This document shows, piece after piece, positions 17,590-26,821 of a stretch of DNA of 64,000 nucleotides. The position numbers were made by a program, and so were the translations under genes. The stretch's first letter is position 1, and every line of letters begins with the position of its first letter. The notes under the pieces were generated by a model. That model did not search any database and was not told the origin of the DNA. It was given only the letters and a program-made list of their open reading frames with translations. Origin of the DNA: Escherichia marmotae (lineage in GTDB: Bacteria > Pseudomonadota > Gammaproteobacteria > Enterobacterales > Enterobacteriaceae); contig NZ_CP025979.1 in NCBI RefSeq assembly GCF_002900365.1, forward strand, positions 2,604,001 to 2,668,000, given 5' to 3'.

Positions 17590-18225
17590 TTATTCAGCTC
17601 TTTTGCGTAATTCTGAAGAGCTTAAAATGGTCACGCCTTCATGCTCTGGCCGCATCGCTTCTGCCAGCATTACCCGCGCCACGTCTCGCGCATCAATGGA
17701 TTTCCAGTTCCCTGGTAGCAAACGGAACAGTGGCGCAAAAAGGGTTTCGTTCATCCGCTGTTTGTTACGATCGCCCAGCAACATCGACGGGCGAGCGATG
17801 GTCAGTTTCGGCCAGTTCTGAGCAATTAACGCCTCTTCCATCTCCCCTTTGACGCGGTTATAAAAAAATGGTGAATGCGCGTTTGCCCCCATCGCACTGA
17901 CCACCAGCATATGCTGCGCGCCCAGCCGCCGTCCGGTTAATGCCGTATCCACCACCAGCGTGTAATCAGCGTGAATAAATGCCTCTTTACTGCCCGCCTC
18001 CCGCCGCGTGGTGCCAAGGCAACAAAAAACAATGTCTATCGGATCGGTGACCTGCGCCAGCGCGTCGGTCAATTGTGGATCGTGTGGGTTATAGACTCCC
18101 GGCATATCTGCTAATGGGCGTCGCGTCGGCGCGGCAATAGCCTGTACTTTCGGTTCATTAATCAACATCCGCAGTAGATGCCCACCCACCAGCCCCGTTG
18201 CGCCTGTAATTAAAACCTGACTCAT
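17590..18225 (-). CDS. yraR: YraR, NAD(P)-binding Rossmann-fold protein
   Basis: 211 residues with the N-terminal dinucleotide-binding motif GATGLVGGHLL and a short-chain-dehydrogenase-like/HTATIP2-type fold (CCLGTTRREAGS, FFYNRVKGEME). The function is unknown; it is predicted to be a nucleoside-diphosphate-sugar epimerase-like protein. In K-12 the next gene is yhbO; here the next gene (yhbP) starts to be encoded only 42 bp away, with no yhbO. Confidence 0.92.
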   Translation of the reverse strand: MSQVLITGATGLVGGHLLRMLINEPKVQAIAAPTRRPLADMPGVYNPHDPQLTDALAQVTDPIDIVFCCLGTTRREAGSKEAFIHADYTLVVDTALTGRRLGAQHMLVVSAMGANAHSPFFYNRVKGEMEEALIAQNWPKLTIARPSMLLGDRNKQRMNETLFAPLFRLLPGNWKSIDARDVARVMLAEAMRPEHEGVTILSSSELRKRAE

Positions 18226-18267
18226 ATTGCCTCCGGCCCTGTATATGCACTCATGTTTAACTATAGG

Positions 18268-18690
18268 TTACCGTTGCCAGACCAGTTTTTTCCCAAAGCC
18301 CAGCGTGTTGTCGGTGAATTTTATCTCATCGAGGCGGATTTCCCACACCGGTGCCGACAGCGTCCGGGCAACCGGGAAGCGGCGATTATAGGCCTGACGT
18401 GCGAGGTCACTTTCCTCACCTTCCAGTCTGCGGATCTCACCTTTAAACTGCACGCCACGAATTAATGCCACCGTTTTCGGCTGACCATTTACCGTTCCGG
18501 CAACCGGAGCCTGCGGCCCGCTCATCTGCGCATGGCGCGTTTTTTCTTCCGTCAAAATGTAAAATGCAACTTTCTGCGCATCAAAAAGATAAAAGGCATT
18601 GGCGCACCACAGTTCCCCGTCCTGCTGCACGCACCAGGTGACAACATGTTGTTTTGCCAGCCAACGGCTAATTGCGGTGAGTGTTTCCAT
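18268..18690 (-). CDS. yhbP: YhbP, FMN-binding split-barrel family protein, altered C-terminus
   Basis: 140 residues with the pyridoxamine-phosphate-oxidase-like split barrel (WCANAFYLFDAQKVAFYILTEE, VALIRGVQFKGEI). The function is unknown. I recall K-12 YhbP as 147 residues ending in a DSGTEQA-type tail; here it stops after GKKLVWQR, so the last codons have been replaced. This coincides with the loss of yhbO next to it and probably marks the deletion join. Confidence 0.88.
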   Translation of the reverse strand: METLTAISRWLAKQHVVTWCVQQDGELWCANAFYLFDAQKVAFYILTEEKTRHAQMSGPQAPVAGTVNGQPKTVALIRGVQFKGEIRRLEGEESDLARQAYNRRFPVARTLSAPVWEIRLDEIKFTDNTLGFGKKLVWQR

Positions 18691-18740
18691 TTCTGTTCTC
18701 TTTTATACTGTTGGCCAGACCTTAACATGTGACACAGACG

Positions 18741-19043
18741 ATGACACCCTGGTTCCTTTACTTGATTCGTACCGCCGACAATAAGCTTTATACCGGGATC
18801 ACCACGGACGTCGAACGCCGCTATCAGCAGCATCAAAGCGGTAAAGGGGCGAAAGCACTGCGCGGGAAAGGCAAACTGACATTGGCATTTTCCGCACCGG
18901 TTGGCGACCGTTCGCTGGCATTACGGGCGGAATATCGCGTCAAGCAACTGACCAAACGACAGAAAGAATGCCTGGTTGCGGAAGGCGCTGGGTTTGCAGA
19001 GTTATTAAGTAGCCTGCAAACCCCGGAGGTTAAAAGCGATTGA
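18741..19043 (+). CDS. yhbQ: YhbQ, GIY-YIG domain protein
   Basis: 100 residues, a single GIY-YIG nuclease-like domain: the YLIRTADNKLYTGIT pair of strands, Arg in DVERRYQQH and Glu in LRAEYRVKQL. The start at MTPWF matches the K-12 length; an in-frame ATG at 18729 would add four residues. It overlaps the 3' end of convergent yhbS by 14 bp. The UvrC/SLX1-like fold suggests nucleic-acid processing, but the role in E. coli is not established. Confidence 0.94.
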   Translation: MTPWFLYLIRTADNKLYTGITTDVERRYQQHQSGKGAKALRGKGKLTLAFSAPVGDRSLALRAEYRVKQLTKRQKECLVAEGAGFAELLSSLQTPEVKSD

Positions 19044-19533
19044 AGTGATCGTGGTACTCAACCAGCCCGGTTACACCATTCAGCGCGTCATCCGCTAAAC
19101 GATGTACCAAGAAGGCACTTTCTGTGCCCGGCCAGCGGCAACGCAGATCGTGATGCGCCGCCAGTTCAAAGCCAAAACGGCTGTACAGCGCCGGATCGCC
19201 CAGCGTTACCACTGCGGCATAGCCGAACTCATTAAGCGAATCCAGTCCTTCATAGACCAGTTGGCGTGCCAGCCCTTGCCCGCGATATTTTTCATCTACC
19301 GCCAGCGGAGCCATGCCAACCCATTGCAGGTCTTCGCCCTGCACATCTACCGGACTGAATGCCACATAGCCAATGACCTGGCCTTCGTCATCTGTCGCCA
19401 CCAGTCCCAGCGTCAGAAAGCCATCTTCACGCAGATCGTGAACCAGCTTCGCTTCCGCATCGCTTTCGAATGAACGACGCAGCAGGGCATCAATACCCGG
19501 CGCATCAATGGGAATTTCTACTCGAATTAGCAT
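19030..19533 (-). CDS. yhbS: YhbS, GNAT-family N-acetyltransferase
   Basis: 167 residues, GNAT fold with the acetyl-CoA-binding motif EKYRGQGLARQLV preceded by the MAPLAVD strand. The substrate is unknown. It overlaps the ubiT stop by 7 bp on the same strand, so the two are probably translated together, ubiT first. Confidence 0.93.
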   Translation of the reverse strand: MLIRVEIPIDAPGIDALLRRSFESDAEAKLVHDLREDGFLTLGLVATDDEGQVIGYVAFSPVDVQGEDLQWVGMAPLAVDEKYRGQGLARQLVYEGLDSLNEFGYAAVVTLGDPALYSRFGFELAAHHDLRCRWPGTESAFLVHRLADDALNGVTGLVEYHDHFNRF

Positions 19534-20051
19534 GGTTCACCTACCGATGTCTGTTTGGTTTCAGGCGTGGTTTTCATCCCCGCCTCAACAAAATCCGCCA
19601 GTTGCAGCAGCATCATGCGTAAGGCTTTTGGCATTTGCTCCAGTTCAATGGCGTCCATCAGGTTTTTCACATACAGCCCCAGCTCCGTATCACCTTCAAT
19701 CACTAGCCGACGCTGGAAGAAAAGTGTATCCGGATCCTGTTTACGCGCTGCGATCATCAGCAAATCGCTGGCGTCGGCACTAAAACTCACGTCTGCTTGC
19801 GCGTTCTGGCTAACGACCAGTTTGCCATTCACCACCGAGGTAAACCATTGCAGGTCAATATCACGCACATGAATACTTAACCAGCGGCCTTCAAGGAACT
19901 CCAGCTCGCCATCGTCCAGCGCCTGGCGGAATTGCCAGCTTAAGACTTGCTCAAGAACCTGGCGTTTTAGCGCAAATGGCGTCAGTTTTACCGGTACACT
20001 CAACAGAGATGGCCCCAAATGCACAATACGGGAACGCAGTTTATCCAACAC
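19527..20051 (-). CDS. ubiT: UbiT, SCP2-type lipid-binding accessory factor of ubiquinone synthesis
   Basis: 174 residues from a GTG start (VLDKLRSR), the K-12 length. It has an SCP2 sterol-carrier-like domain (DIDLQWFTSVVNGKLVV...ADVSFSADASDLLMIAARKQDPDTLFF), which binds hydrophobic intermediates. UbiT works with UbiU and UbiV to make ubiquinone without oxygen. It is divergent from ubiU across a 208-bp region, so a shared control region with FNR-type regulation is plausible. Confidence 0.93.
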   Translation of the reverse strand: MLDKLRSRIVHLGPSLLSVPVKLTPFALKRQVLEQVLSWQFRQALDDGELEFLEGRWLSIHVRDIDLQWFTSVVNGKLVVSQNAQADVSFSADASDLLMIAARKQDPDTLFFQRRLVIEGDTELGLYVKNLMDAIELEQMPKALRMMLLQLADFVEAGMKTTPETKQTSVGEPC

Positions 20052-20259
20052 GAGTTTTACTCCCTGTTTCAACAATCATCCTATTTTGCCATATCAGGAA
20101 AATAACATAGCGGTATAAATCAACAATTCCATATGAAATTGCTGCTACCACCAATACAACTTTAACTGCCTTAAATCAAAAATTGTCGCAGCAAGGTTAA
20201 CTAAAATCCCAGTTCGTTAACATTTTTGCGTTTTGATAGCGCAACCTTCAGGAAAAATT

Positions 20260-21255
20260 ATGGAGCTGCTCTGCCCTGCCGGAAATCTCCCGGCGCTTAA
20301 GGCGGCCATCGAAAACGGCGCAGATGCTGTTTATATCGGGCTAAAAGATGATACCAATGCCCGTCACTTCGCCGGCCTTAACTTTACCGAGAAAAAATTG
20401 CAGGAAGCGGTGAGTTTTGTCCATCAACATCGCCGCAAACTTCACATCGCGATTAACACTTTTGCGCACCCGGACGGCTACGCCCGCTGGCAACGTGCCG
20501 TGGATATGGCGGCACAACTGGGTGCCGACGCGCTGATCCTTGCCGATCTTGCCATGCTGGAGTACGCCGCCGAGCGTTACCCACATATTGAGCGTCACGT
20601 GTCGGTGCAGGCTTCAGCGACCAATGAAGAGGCAATTAACTTTTATCATCGCCATTTTGATGTCGCCCGCGTGGTGCTACCACGCGTACTGTCGATTCAC
20701 CAGGTGAAACAACTGGCACGGGTCACGCCAGTTCCGCTGGAGGTCTTTGCTTTCGGCAGCCTGTGCATTATGTCGGAAGGACGTTGCTATCTGTCGTCGT
20801 ATCTGACCGGTGAGTCGCCCAACACCGTGGGTGCGTGTTCTCCTGCCCGCTTCGTGCGCTGGCAACAAACGCCGCAGGGGCTGGAATCCCGCCTTAACGA
20901 GGTGCTGATCGACCGTTATCAGGACGGCGAAAACGCAGGTTACCCGACGCTGTGTAAAGGGCGTTATCTGGTGGACGGCGAGCGCTATCACGCACTGGAA
21001 GAACCAACCAGTCTCAATACCCTGGAACTGCTGCCTGAGCTAATGGCGGCGAATATTGCTTCGGTGAAAATCGAAGGCCGCCAGCGTAGCCCGGCGTATG
21101 TCAGCCAGGTGGCGAAAGTCTGGCGTCAGGCTATCGACCGTTGTAAGGCCGATCCGCAAAACTTCGTGCCGCAAAACGCGTGGATGGAGACGCTCGGGTC
21201 GATGTCCGAAGGCACGCAAACCACCCTTGGCGCATATCACCGTAAATGGCAGTGA
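20260..21255 (+). CDS. ubiU: UbiU, O2-independent ubiquinone hydroxylation subunit
   Basis: 331 residues, U32 peptidase-like family. It begins MELLCPAGNLPAL and carries four cysteines (FGSLCIMSEGRCYLS, VGACSP, TLCKGRY) that hold a 4Fe-4S cluster in the family. With UbiV it hydroxylates ubiquinone precursors anaerobically using prephenate as oxygen donor. The start is chosen for the family N-terminus; upstream in-frame codons extend to 20233. ubiV starts 8 bp after its stop. Confidence 0.95.
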   Translation: MELLCPAGNLPALKAAIENGADAVYIGLKDDTNARHFAGLNFTEKKLQEAVSFVHQHRRKLHIAINTFAHPDGYARWQRAVDMAAQLGADALILADLAMLEYAAERYPHIERHVSVQASATNEEAINFYHRHFDVARVVLPRVLSIHQVKQLARVTPVPLEVFAFGSLCIMSEGRCYLSSYLTGESPNTVGACSPARFVRWQQTPQGLESRLNEVLIDRYQDGENAGYPTLCKGRYLVDGERYHALEEPTSLNTLELLPELMAANIASVKIEGRQRSPAYVSQVAKVWRQAIDRCKADPQNFVPQNAWMETLGSMSEGTQTTLGAYHRKWQ

Positions 21256-21263
21256 GAAAAGCA

Positions 21264-22142
21264 ATGAAATATTCCTTAGGGCCAGTGCTGTGGTACTGGC
21301 CAAAAGAGACGCTGGAAGAATTTTATCAGCAGGCCGCCACCAGCAGCGCCGACGTGATTTATCTTGGTGAAGCGGTATGCAGCAAGCGTCGGGCAACGAA
21401 AGTTGGCGACTGGCTGGAGATGGCAAAATCGCTCGCCGGAAGTGGCAAGCAGATTGTGCTCTCCACGCTGGCGCTGGTACAGGCCTCTTCCGAGCTGGGC
21501 GAACTGAAACGCTATGTTGAGAACGGCGAGTTTCTGATTGAAGCCAGCGATCTCGGCGTGGTGAATATGTGCGCCGAACGCAAACTCCCGTTCGTCGCCG
21601 GGCATGCGCTGAACTGCTACAACGCAGTGACGCTGAAAATATTGCTCAAACAGGGCATGATGCGCTGGTGTATGCCGGTAGAACTTTCCCGCGACTGGCT
21701 GGTGAATCTGCTCAATCAGTGTGATGAACTGGGTATTCGCAACCAGTTTGAAGTGGAAGTCTTGAGCTACGGCCATCTGCCGCTGGCGTACTCAGCCCGC
21801 TGCTTCACCGCACGCTCGGAGGATCGCCCGAAAGATGAGTGCGAAACCTGCTGCATTAAATATCCGAACGGGCGCAACGTGCTGTCACAGGAAGATCAGC
21901 AGGTGTTTGTGCTCAACGGCATTCAGACCATGAGCGGCTATGTTTACAACCTCGGTAACGAGCTGGCGTCAATGCAGGGGCTGGTCGATGTGGTTCGCCT
22001 GTCACCGCAGGGCACAGACACTTTTGCTATGCTCGACGCCTTCCGCGCCAATGAAAATGGCGCTGCGCCGCTGCCGTTAACGGCTAATAGCGACTGCAAC
22101 GGTTACTGGAAACGGCTGGCAGGGCTGGAACTGCAAGCGTAA
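21264..22142 (+). CDS. ubiV: UbiV, O2-independent ubiquinone hydroxylation subunit
   Basis: 292 residues from MKYSLGP; an in-frame ATG at 21246 overlaps ubiU and would add six residues. With the chosen start the cluster cysteines fall at residue 39 (GEAVCSKR) and in SARCFTARSEDRPKDECETC, matching the UbiV 4Fe-4S ligands. It forms a heterodimer with UbiU and is probably co-transcribed with it. Confidence 0.94.
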   Translation: MKYSLGPVLWYWPKETLEEFYQQAATSSADVIYLGEAVCSKRRATKVGDWLEMAKSLAGSGKQIVLSTLALVQASSELGELKRYVENGEFLIEASDLGVVNMCAERKLPFVAGHALNCYNAVTLKILLKQGMMRWCMPVELSRDWLVNLLNQCDELGIRNQFEVEVLSYGHLPLAYSARCFTARSEDRPKDECETCCIKYPNGRNVLSQEDQQVFVLNGIQTMSGYVYNLGNELASMQGLVDVVRLSPQGTDTFAMLDAFRANENGAAPLPLTANSDCNGYWKRLAGLELQA

Positions 22143-22222
22143 GTAAATAGCTCACTTTGTTAACAACTTTAACTACTCTTTAATGCAGTATTAAAGATTA
22201 ATCGGTAACAAAGTGAGCTGTT

Positions 22223-23230
22223 ATGACTGATAAAACCATTCCGTTTTCGCTACTCGATCTGGCCCCCATCCCCGAAGGTTCAACGGCGCGAGAAGCGTTC
22301 TCCCACTCTCTGGACCTGGCTCGTCTGGCTGAAAAGCGCGGCTATCATCGCTACTGGCTGGCGGAACATCACAATATGACCGGCATTGCCAGTGCGGCGA
22401 CATCGGTGTTGATTGGCTATCTGGCAGCGAATACCACCACGCTGCATCTGGGTTCCGGCGGCGTGATGTTACCTAACCATTCACCGTTGGTAATTGCAGA
22501 ACAGTTCGGCACACTCAATACGCTCTATCCGGGTCGAATCGATTTGGGGCTGGGTCGTGCTCCAGGTAGCGATCAGCGGACAATGATGGCGCTGCGTCGC
22601 CATATGAGTGGTGATATTGATAATTTCCCCCGCGATGTTGCTGAGCTGGTGGACTGGTTTGACGCTCGTGATCCCAATCCACATGTACGCCCGGTGCCAG
22701 GCTATGGCGAGAAAATCCCGGTGTGGTTATTAGGCTCCAGCCTTTACAGCGCACAACTGGCGGCGCAGCTCGGCCTGCCGTTTGCCTTTGCCTCACACTT
22801 CGCGCCGGATATGCTGTTCCAGGCACTACAACTTTATCGCAGCAACTTCAAACCCTCCGCACGACTGGAGAAACCGTACGCAATGGTGTGTATCAATATC
22901 ATCGCCGCTGATAGCAACCGCGACGCTGAATTCCTGTTTACCTCGATGCAGCAAGCCTTTGTGAAGCTACGCCGCGGTGAAACCGGGCAACTGCCACCAC
23001 CGATTCAGAATATGGATCAGTTCTGGTCGCCGTCCGAGCAGTATGGCGTGCAGCAGGCGCTGAGTATGTCGCTGGTGGGCGATAAAGCGAAAGTGCGTCA
23101 CGGTTTACAGTCGATCCTGCGCGAAACCGACGCTGATGAGATTATGGTTAACGGGCAGATTTTCGACCACCAGGCGCGGCTGCATTCGTTTGAACTGGCG
23201 ATGGATGTGAAGGAAGATTTACTGGGATAG
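22223..23230 (+). CDS. yhbW: YhbW, luciferase-like flavin monooxygenase
   Basis: 335 residues, bacterial-luciferase-like (TIM-barrel) family. Conserved parts include the opening FSLLDLAPIPEG, the WLAEHHNM segment, GSGGVMLPNHSPLVIAEQFGTL and RIDLGLGRAPGSD. The substrate is unknown. It follows ubiV by 80 bp on the same strand. Confidence 0.93.
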   Translation: MTDKTIPFSLLDLAPIPEGSTAREAFSHSLDLARLAEKRGYHRYWLAEHHNMTGIASAATSVLIGYLAANTTTLHLGSGGVMLPNHSPLVIAEQFGTLNTLYPGRIDLGLGRAPGSDQRTMMALRRHMSGDIDNFPRDVAELVDWFDARDPNPHVRPVPGYGEKIPVWLLGSSLYSAQLAAQLGLPFAFASHFAPDMLFQALQLYRSNFKPSARLEKPYAMVCINIIAADSNRDAEFLFTSMQQAFVKLRRGETGQLPPPIQNMDQFWSPSEQYGVQQALSMSLVGDKAKVRHGLQSILRETDADEIMVNGQIFDHQARLHSFELAMDVKEDLLG

Positions 23231-23235
23231 TGTGT

Positions 23236-23352
23236 TTTATTTTGTCGGATACGGCGGGAAGCCTTATCCGACCTGGCAACGCCGCCCTACGTAGACCTGA
23301 TAACCGAAGCGCATCAGGCATTGTGCAGGCAGCAGAAATGTCGGATAAGGCA
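23236..23352. repeat. REP/BIME cluster between yhbW and mtr
   Basis: GTCGGATACGGCGGGAAGCC, TTATCCGACCTGGCAACGCC and a final TGTCGGATAAGGCA copy form alternating REP units in the gap between convergent yhbW and mtr. Confidence 0.75.
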
Positions 23353-23359
23353 CAGATGA

Positions 23360-24604
23360 TTACTGATACACCGGCAGCAAATTAAAGCTCGATAAAATAT
23401 GGATCAATGCATTGCCAATACCAAATAGCAGAATCAGAACGATCATCGGTTTGCCGCCCCAGACGCGGAATTTCGGGCTGCCAAAGCGTTTACGCGATGC
23501 GCGGGCCAGCAGAGCCGGAACAATTGCCGCCCAGATGGTAGCAGCTAAACCAGCATAACCAATGGCGTAGAGAAATCCGTTAGGGAACAGCAGGCCACCA
23601 ACGACAGGTGGCGCAAAGGTCAACAGTGCCGTTTTAAAGCGCCCCAATGCCGAATCATCAAAGCCAAACAGATCCGCCAGATAGTCGAACAGGCCCAGCG
23701 TTACGCCGAGGAACGAACTCGCTACCGCAAAGTTTGAGAACACTACCAGCAGCAGATCCAGACTACGACTGTTCAGCACACCGCTTAATGCCTGCACCAG
23801 CACATCAATATTTCCGCCCTTCTCTGCAATGCCAATAAACTCCGGACGCGGAATGTTGCCCATCGTCGCCAGCAACCAGATGGTATACAGCGCCAGCGCC
23901 ATCAACGTACCGTACACCAGACATTTCACAATGGTTTTCGGGTCTTTGCCGTAATACTTCATCAGGCTTGGTACGTTGCCGTGATAACCAAACGACGCCA
24001 GACAGAACGGTAGTGTCATCAGCAGATACGGTGCATAAGACGCATTGCTTTCCGCAACGTTGAACAATGTCGCAGGCTGCACATGCCCCAGCAAGCTACC
24101 GAAGGTGAGGAAGAATGTAATAACTTTCGCTCCCAACACAATCGCTGTCATACGGCTGACTGCTTTGGTGCTCAACCACACCACAAACGCCACCAACAGT
24201 GCAAAACCAAAACCTGCCGCTCTGGCCGGAACATTCAGCGACATCTCCGCGAAGGTGTGATGCAAAATAGAACCGCTGGCAGAAATATAGGCGTAGGTCA
24301 GAATGTAGAGCACAAAGGCAATAGAGATACCGTTGACGACATTCCAGCCTTTGCCCAGCAAATCTTTGGTGATGGTATCAAAGCTCGAACCGATTCGATA
24401 ATTCAGGTTAGCTTCCAAAATCATCAATCCGGAATGCAGCATACAAAACCAGGTGAAGATTAGCGCCGCCATTGACCAGAAAAACCACGCCCCGGACATG
24501 ACCACGGGCAAGGAGAACATCCCTGCGCCAATAATGGTGCCGCCGATAATCACCACGCCGCCAAGCAGCGACGGTGACGTTTGGGTGGTGGTTAGTGTTG
24601 CCAT
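23360..24604 (-). CDS. mtr: Mtr, tryptophan-specific permease
   Basis: 414-residue inner-membrane tryptophan:H+ symporter of the aromatic amino acid permease (HAAAP) family, with 11 hydrophobic segments. Family motifs: GGVVIIGGTIIGAGMFSLP at the start and PFCLASFGYHGNVPSLMKYY in the middle. Expression in E. coli is repressed by TrpR and activated by TyrR; an operator-like GTAC array lies upstream at 24656-24677. It stands alone between yhbW (convergent) and deaD (terminator between). Confidence 0.96.
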   Translation of the reverse strand: MATLTTTQTSPSLLGGVVIIGGTIIGAGMFSLPVVMSGAWFFWSMAALIFTWFCMLHSGLMILEANLNYRIGSSFDTITKDLLGKGWNVVNGISIAFVLYILTYAYISASGSILHHTFAEMSLNVPARAAGFGFALLVAFVVWLSTKAVSRMTAIVLGAKVITFFLTFGSLLGHVQPATLFNVAESNASYAPYLLMTLPFCLASFGYHGNVPSLMKYYGKDPKTIVKCLVYGTLMALALYTIWLLATMGNIPRPEFIGIAEKGGNIDVLVQALSGVLNSRSLDLLLVVFSNFAVASSFLGVTLGLFDYLADLFGFDDSALGRFKTALLTFAPPVVGGLLFPNGFLYAIGYAGLAATIWAAIVPALLARASRKRFGSPKFRVWGGKPMIVLILLFGIGNALIHILSSFNLLPVYQ

Positions 24605-24655
24605 AAGGGCTTCTCTCCAGTGAAAAATAGTGCGACTGCGTTGTTATGTGTTGCA

Positions 24656-24677
24656 CTGTACCAGTACGCGAGTACAA
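24656..24677 (-). promoter_or_regulatory. TrpR-type operator of mtr
   Basis: On the minus strand TGTACTCGCGTACTGGTACA closely matches the published mtr operator, with three GTAC steps. It lies about 55-75 bp upstream of the mtr start. Confidence 0.55.
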
Positions 24678-24689
24678 AAGAAATAAAAA

Positions 24690-24718
24690 AAAGCCCCAAT
24701 CGATATGATTAGGGCTGT
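24690..24718 (-). terminator. deaD transcription terminator
   Basis: Minus-strand stem AGCCCTAAT / ATTGGGGCT with a 7-base loop (one G:U pair), followed by a run of eight T. It lies downstream of deaD and just before the mtr promoter region. Confidence 0.85.
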
Positions 24719-24758
24719 ATATATTATTTTACAGAATGTATTCGCTGATCAGCGCGAA

Positions 24759-26642
24759 TTACGCATCGCCACCGAAACGACGACGACCGGTAGACTCTTC
24801 ACGACGCGGTGCACGGCCTTCGCGACGTTCGCCACTGAAGCGACGACCATCACCACGACCACCTTCACGGCGTTCACCGCTGAAGTTGCGACCGCCTTCA
24901 CGACGCTCGCCACCGACACCACGACCACCACCACGACGTTCAGTTTGCGGCTGTGCATCGCCCAGCAGTTGCATGTTCATCGGCTTGTTGAGGATGCGGG
25001 TACGCGTAAAGTGTTGCAGCACTTCACCCGGCATACCTTTCGGCAATTCGATGGTGGAGTGAGAAGCAAACAGCTTGATGTTACCGATGTAACGGCTGCT
25101 GATGTCACCTTCGTTAGCAATTGCGCCAACGATATGACGAACTTCAACGCCATCATCACGACCCACCTCAATGCGGTACAACTGCATATCGCCAACATCG
25201 CGACGTTCACGACGCGGACGATCTTCACGGTCACCACGCGGGCCACGGTCGTTACGATCGCGCGGACCACGATCATCACGGTCACGGAACTCACGTTTCG
25301 GACGCATCGGCGCATCTGGCGGCACGATCAGAGTACGTTCGCCCTGTGCCATTTTCAGCAGTGCGGCAGCCAGAGTTTCGAGATCCAGCTCTTCACCTTC
25401 TGCAGTCGGCTGAATTTTGCTCAGCAGTGCACGGTATTGATCCAGATCGCTGCTTTCCAGTTGCTGCTGTACTTTAGCAGCAAATTTTTCCAGACGGCGT
25501 TTGCCCAGCAGTTCTGCGTTCGGCAGTTCTACTTCTGGAATGGTCAGTTTCATAGTACGTTCAATGTTGCGCAGCAGACGACGCTCGCGGTTCTCAACGA
25601 ACAGCAGCGCACGACCCGCACGACCCGCACGACCGGTACGACCGATACGGTGAACGTAAGACTCGGAATCCATCGGGATATCGTAGTTAACCACCAGGCT
25701 GATACGCTCAACGTCCAGGCCACGGGCCGCAACGTCGGTCGCGATCAGGATATCCAGACGACCATCTTTCAGACGTTCCAGAGTCTGCTCACGCAGTGCC
25801 TGGTTCATGTCACCGTTCAGGGCAGCACTATTGTAACCGCTGCGCTCAAGGGCTTCAGCCACTTCCAGAGTCGCGTTTTTGGTACGAACGAAGATAATCG
25901 CCGCATCAAAATCTTCCGCTTCCAGGAAACGTACCAGCGCTTCGTTTTTGCGCATACCCCAGACAGTCCAGTAGCTCTGGCTGATGTCAGGGCGGGTAGT
26001 CACGCTGGACTGAATGCGCACTTCCTGCGGCTCTTTCATAAAGCGGCGGGTAATGCGACGAATCGCTTCCGGCATGGTTGCAGAGAACAGAGCGGTCTGA
26101 TGACCTTCCGGGATCTGCGCCATAATGGTTTCAACGTCTTCGATGAAGCCCATGCGCAGCATTTCGTCAGCTTCATCCAGAACCAGACCGCTCAGTTTAG
26201 AGAGATCCAGAGTGCCACGTTTCAGGTGGTCCAGCAGACGGCCCGGAGTACCGACAACGATCTGCGGCCCCTGACGCAGGGCACGTAATTGCACGTCATA
26301 ACGCTGGCCGCCGTAAAGGGCAACCACGTTTACGCCGCGCATGTGTTTAGAGAAATCCGTCATTGCTTCAGCAACCTGTACCGCCAGTTCGCGGGTCGGT
26401 GCCAACACCAGAATCTGTGGTGCTTTCAGCTCAGGATCAAGATTTTGCAGCAGAGGTAAAGAGAATGCTGCAGTTTTTCCGCTCCCCGTCTGGGCCATAC
26501 CCAGAACGTCGCGGCCATTCAGCAGATGTGGGATACACTCTGCCTGAATTGGAGATGGTTTTTCGTAACCCAGATCGTTAAGGGCTTCAAGGATAGGAGC
26601 CTTCAGGCCCAGATCTGCAAAAGTGGTTTCGAATTCAGCCAT
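24759..26642 (-). CDS. deaD: DeaD (CsdA), cold-shock DEAD-box RNA helicase
   Basis: 627 residues from MAEFETTF; K-12 is 629. Helicase motifs in order: Q motif near the N-terminus, [20 protein letters not shown], then ARGLD and [10 protein letters not shown]-terminal RNA-binding region (RbpA-like) is followed by an Arg/Gly-rich tail with repeated GERREGGR units, where the two-residue length difference falls. It unwinds RNA in 50S assembly and in the cold-adapted degradosome. The start overlaps the stop of yrbN. It lies downstream of nlpI and pnp. Confidence 0.96.
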
Positions 26643-26715
26643 GTAGTACGTGTGCCTCAAAATTAATGGCGGCCAGTCTACATAACTCATCATGAAATTG
26701 ATCAGCAATTTTCAT
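26635..26715 (-). CDS. yrbN: YrbN, 26-residue leader peptide upstream of deaD
   Basis: Encodes [20 protein letters not shown] plus six more residues ending VLHG, identical as far as I recall to K-12 YrbN. Its stop codon lies just inside the deaD coding sequence (the two overlap by 8 bp in different frames), so ribosomes finishing yrbN end at the deaD start, which suggests translational coupling. Confidence 0.85.
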
Positions 26716-26821
26716 TGAAAAGTGTGAACCGGCTCAAAGTAGGTGTATTAACGAACAACAACGCCCTCACCCGTTAAGGTGATGGCAATCAAATAAGATT
26801 ACGGGCTGATGTGTACGTCAG

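Noticed and set aside
23230..23360. Short direct and inverted repeats as a CRISPR array
   Set aside because: They are REP units without regular repeat-spacer spacing. No CRISPR array or cas gene was seen anywhere in the window.
24705..26288. Long open frame antisense to deaD
   Set aside because: It mirrors a highly biased codon pattern of a well-known gene; the product is a Thr/Phe-rich low-complexity string with no ribosome site.
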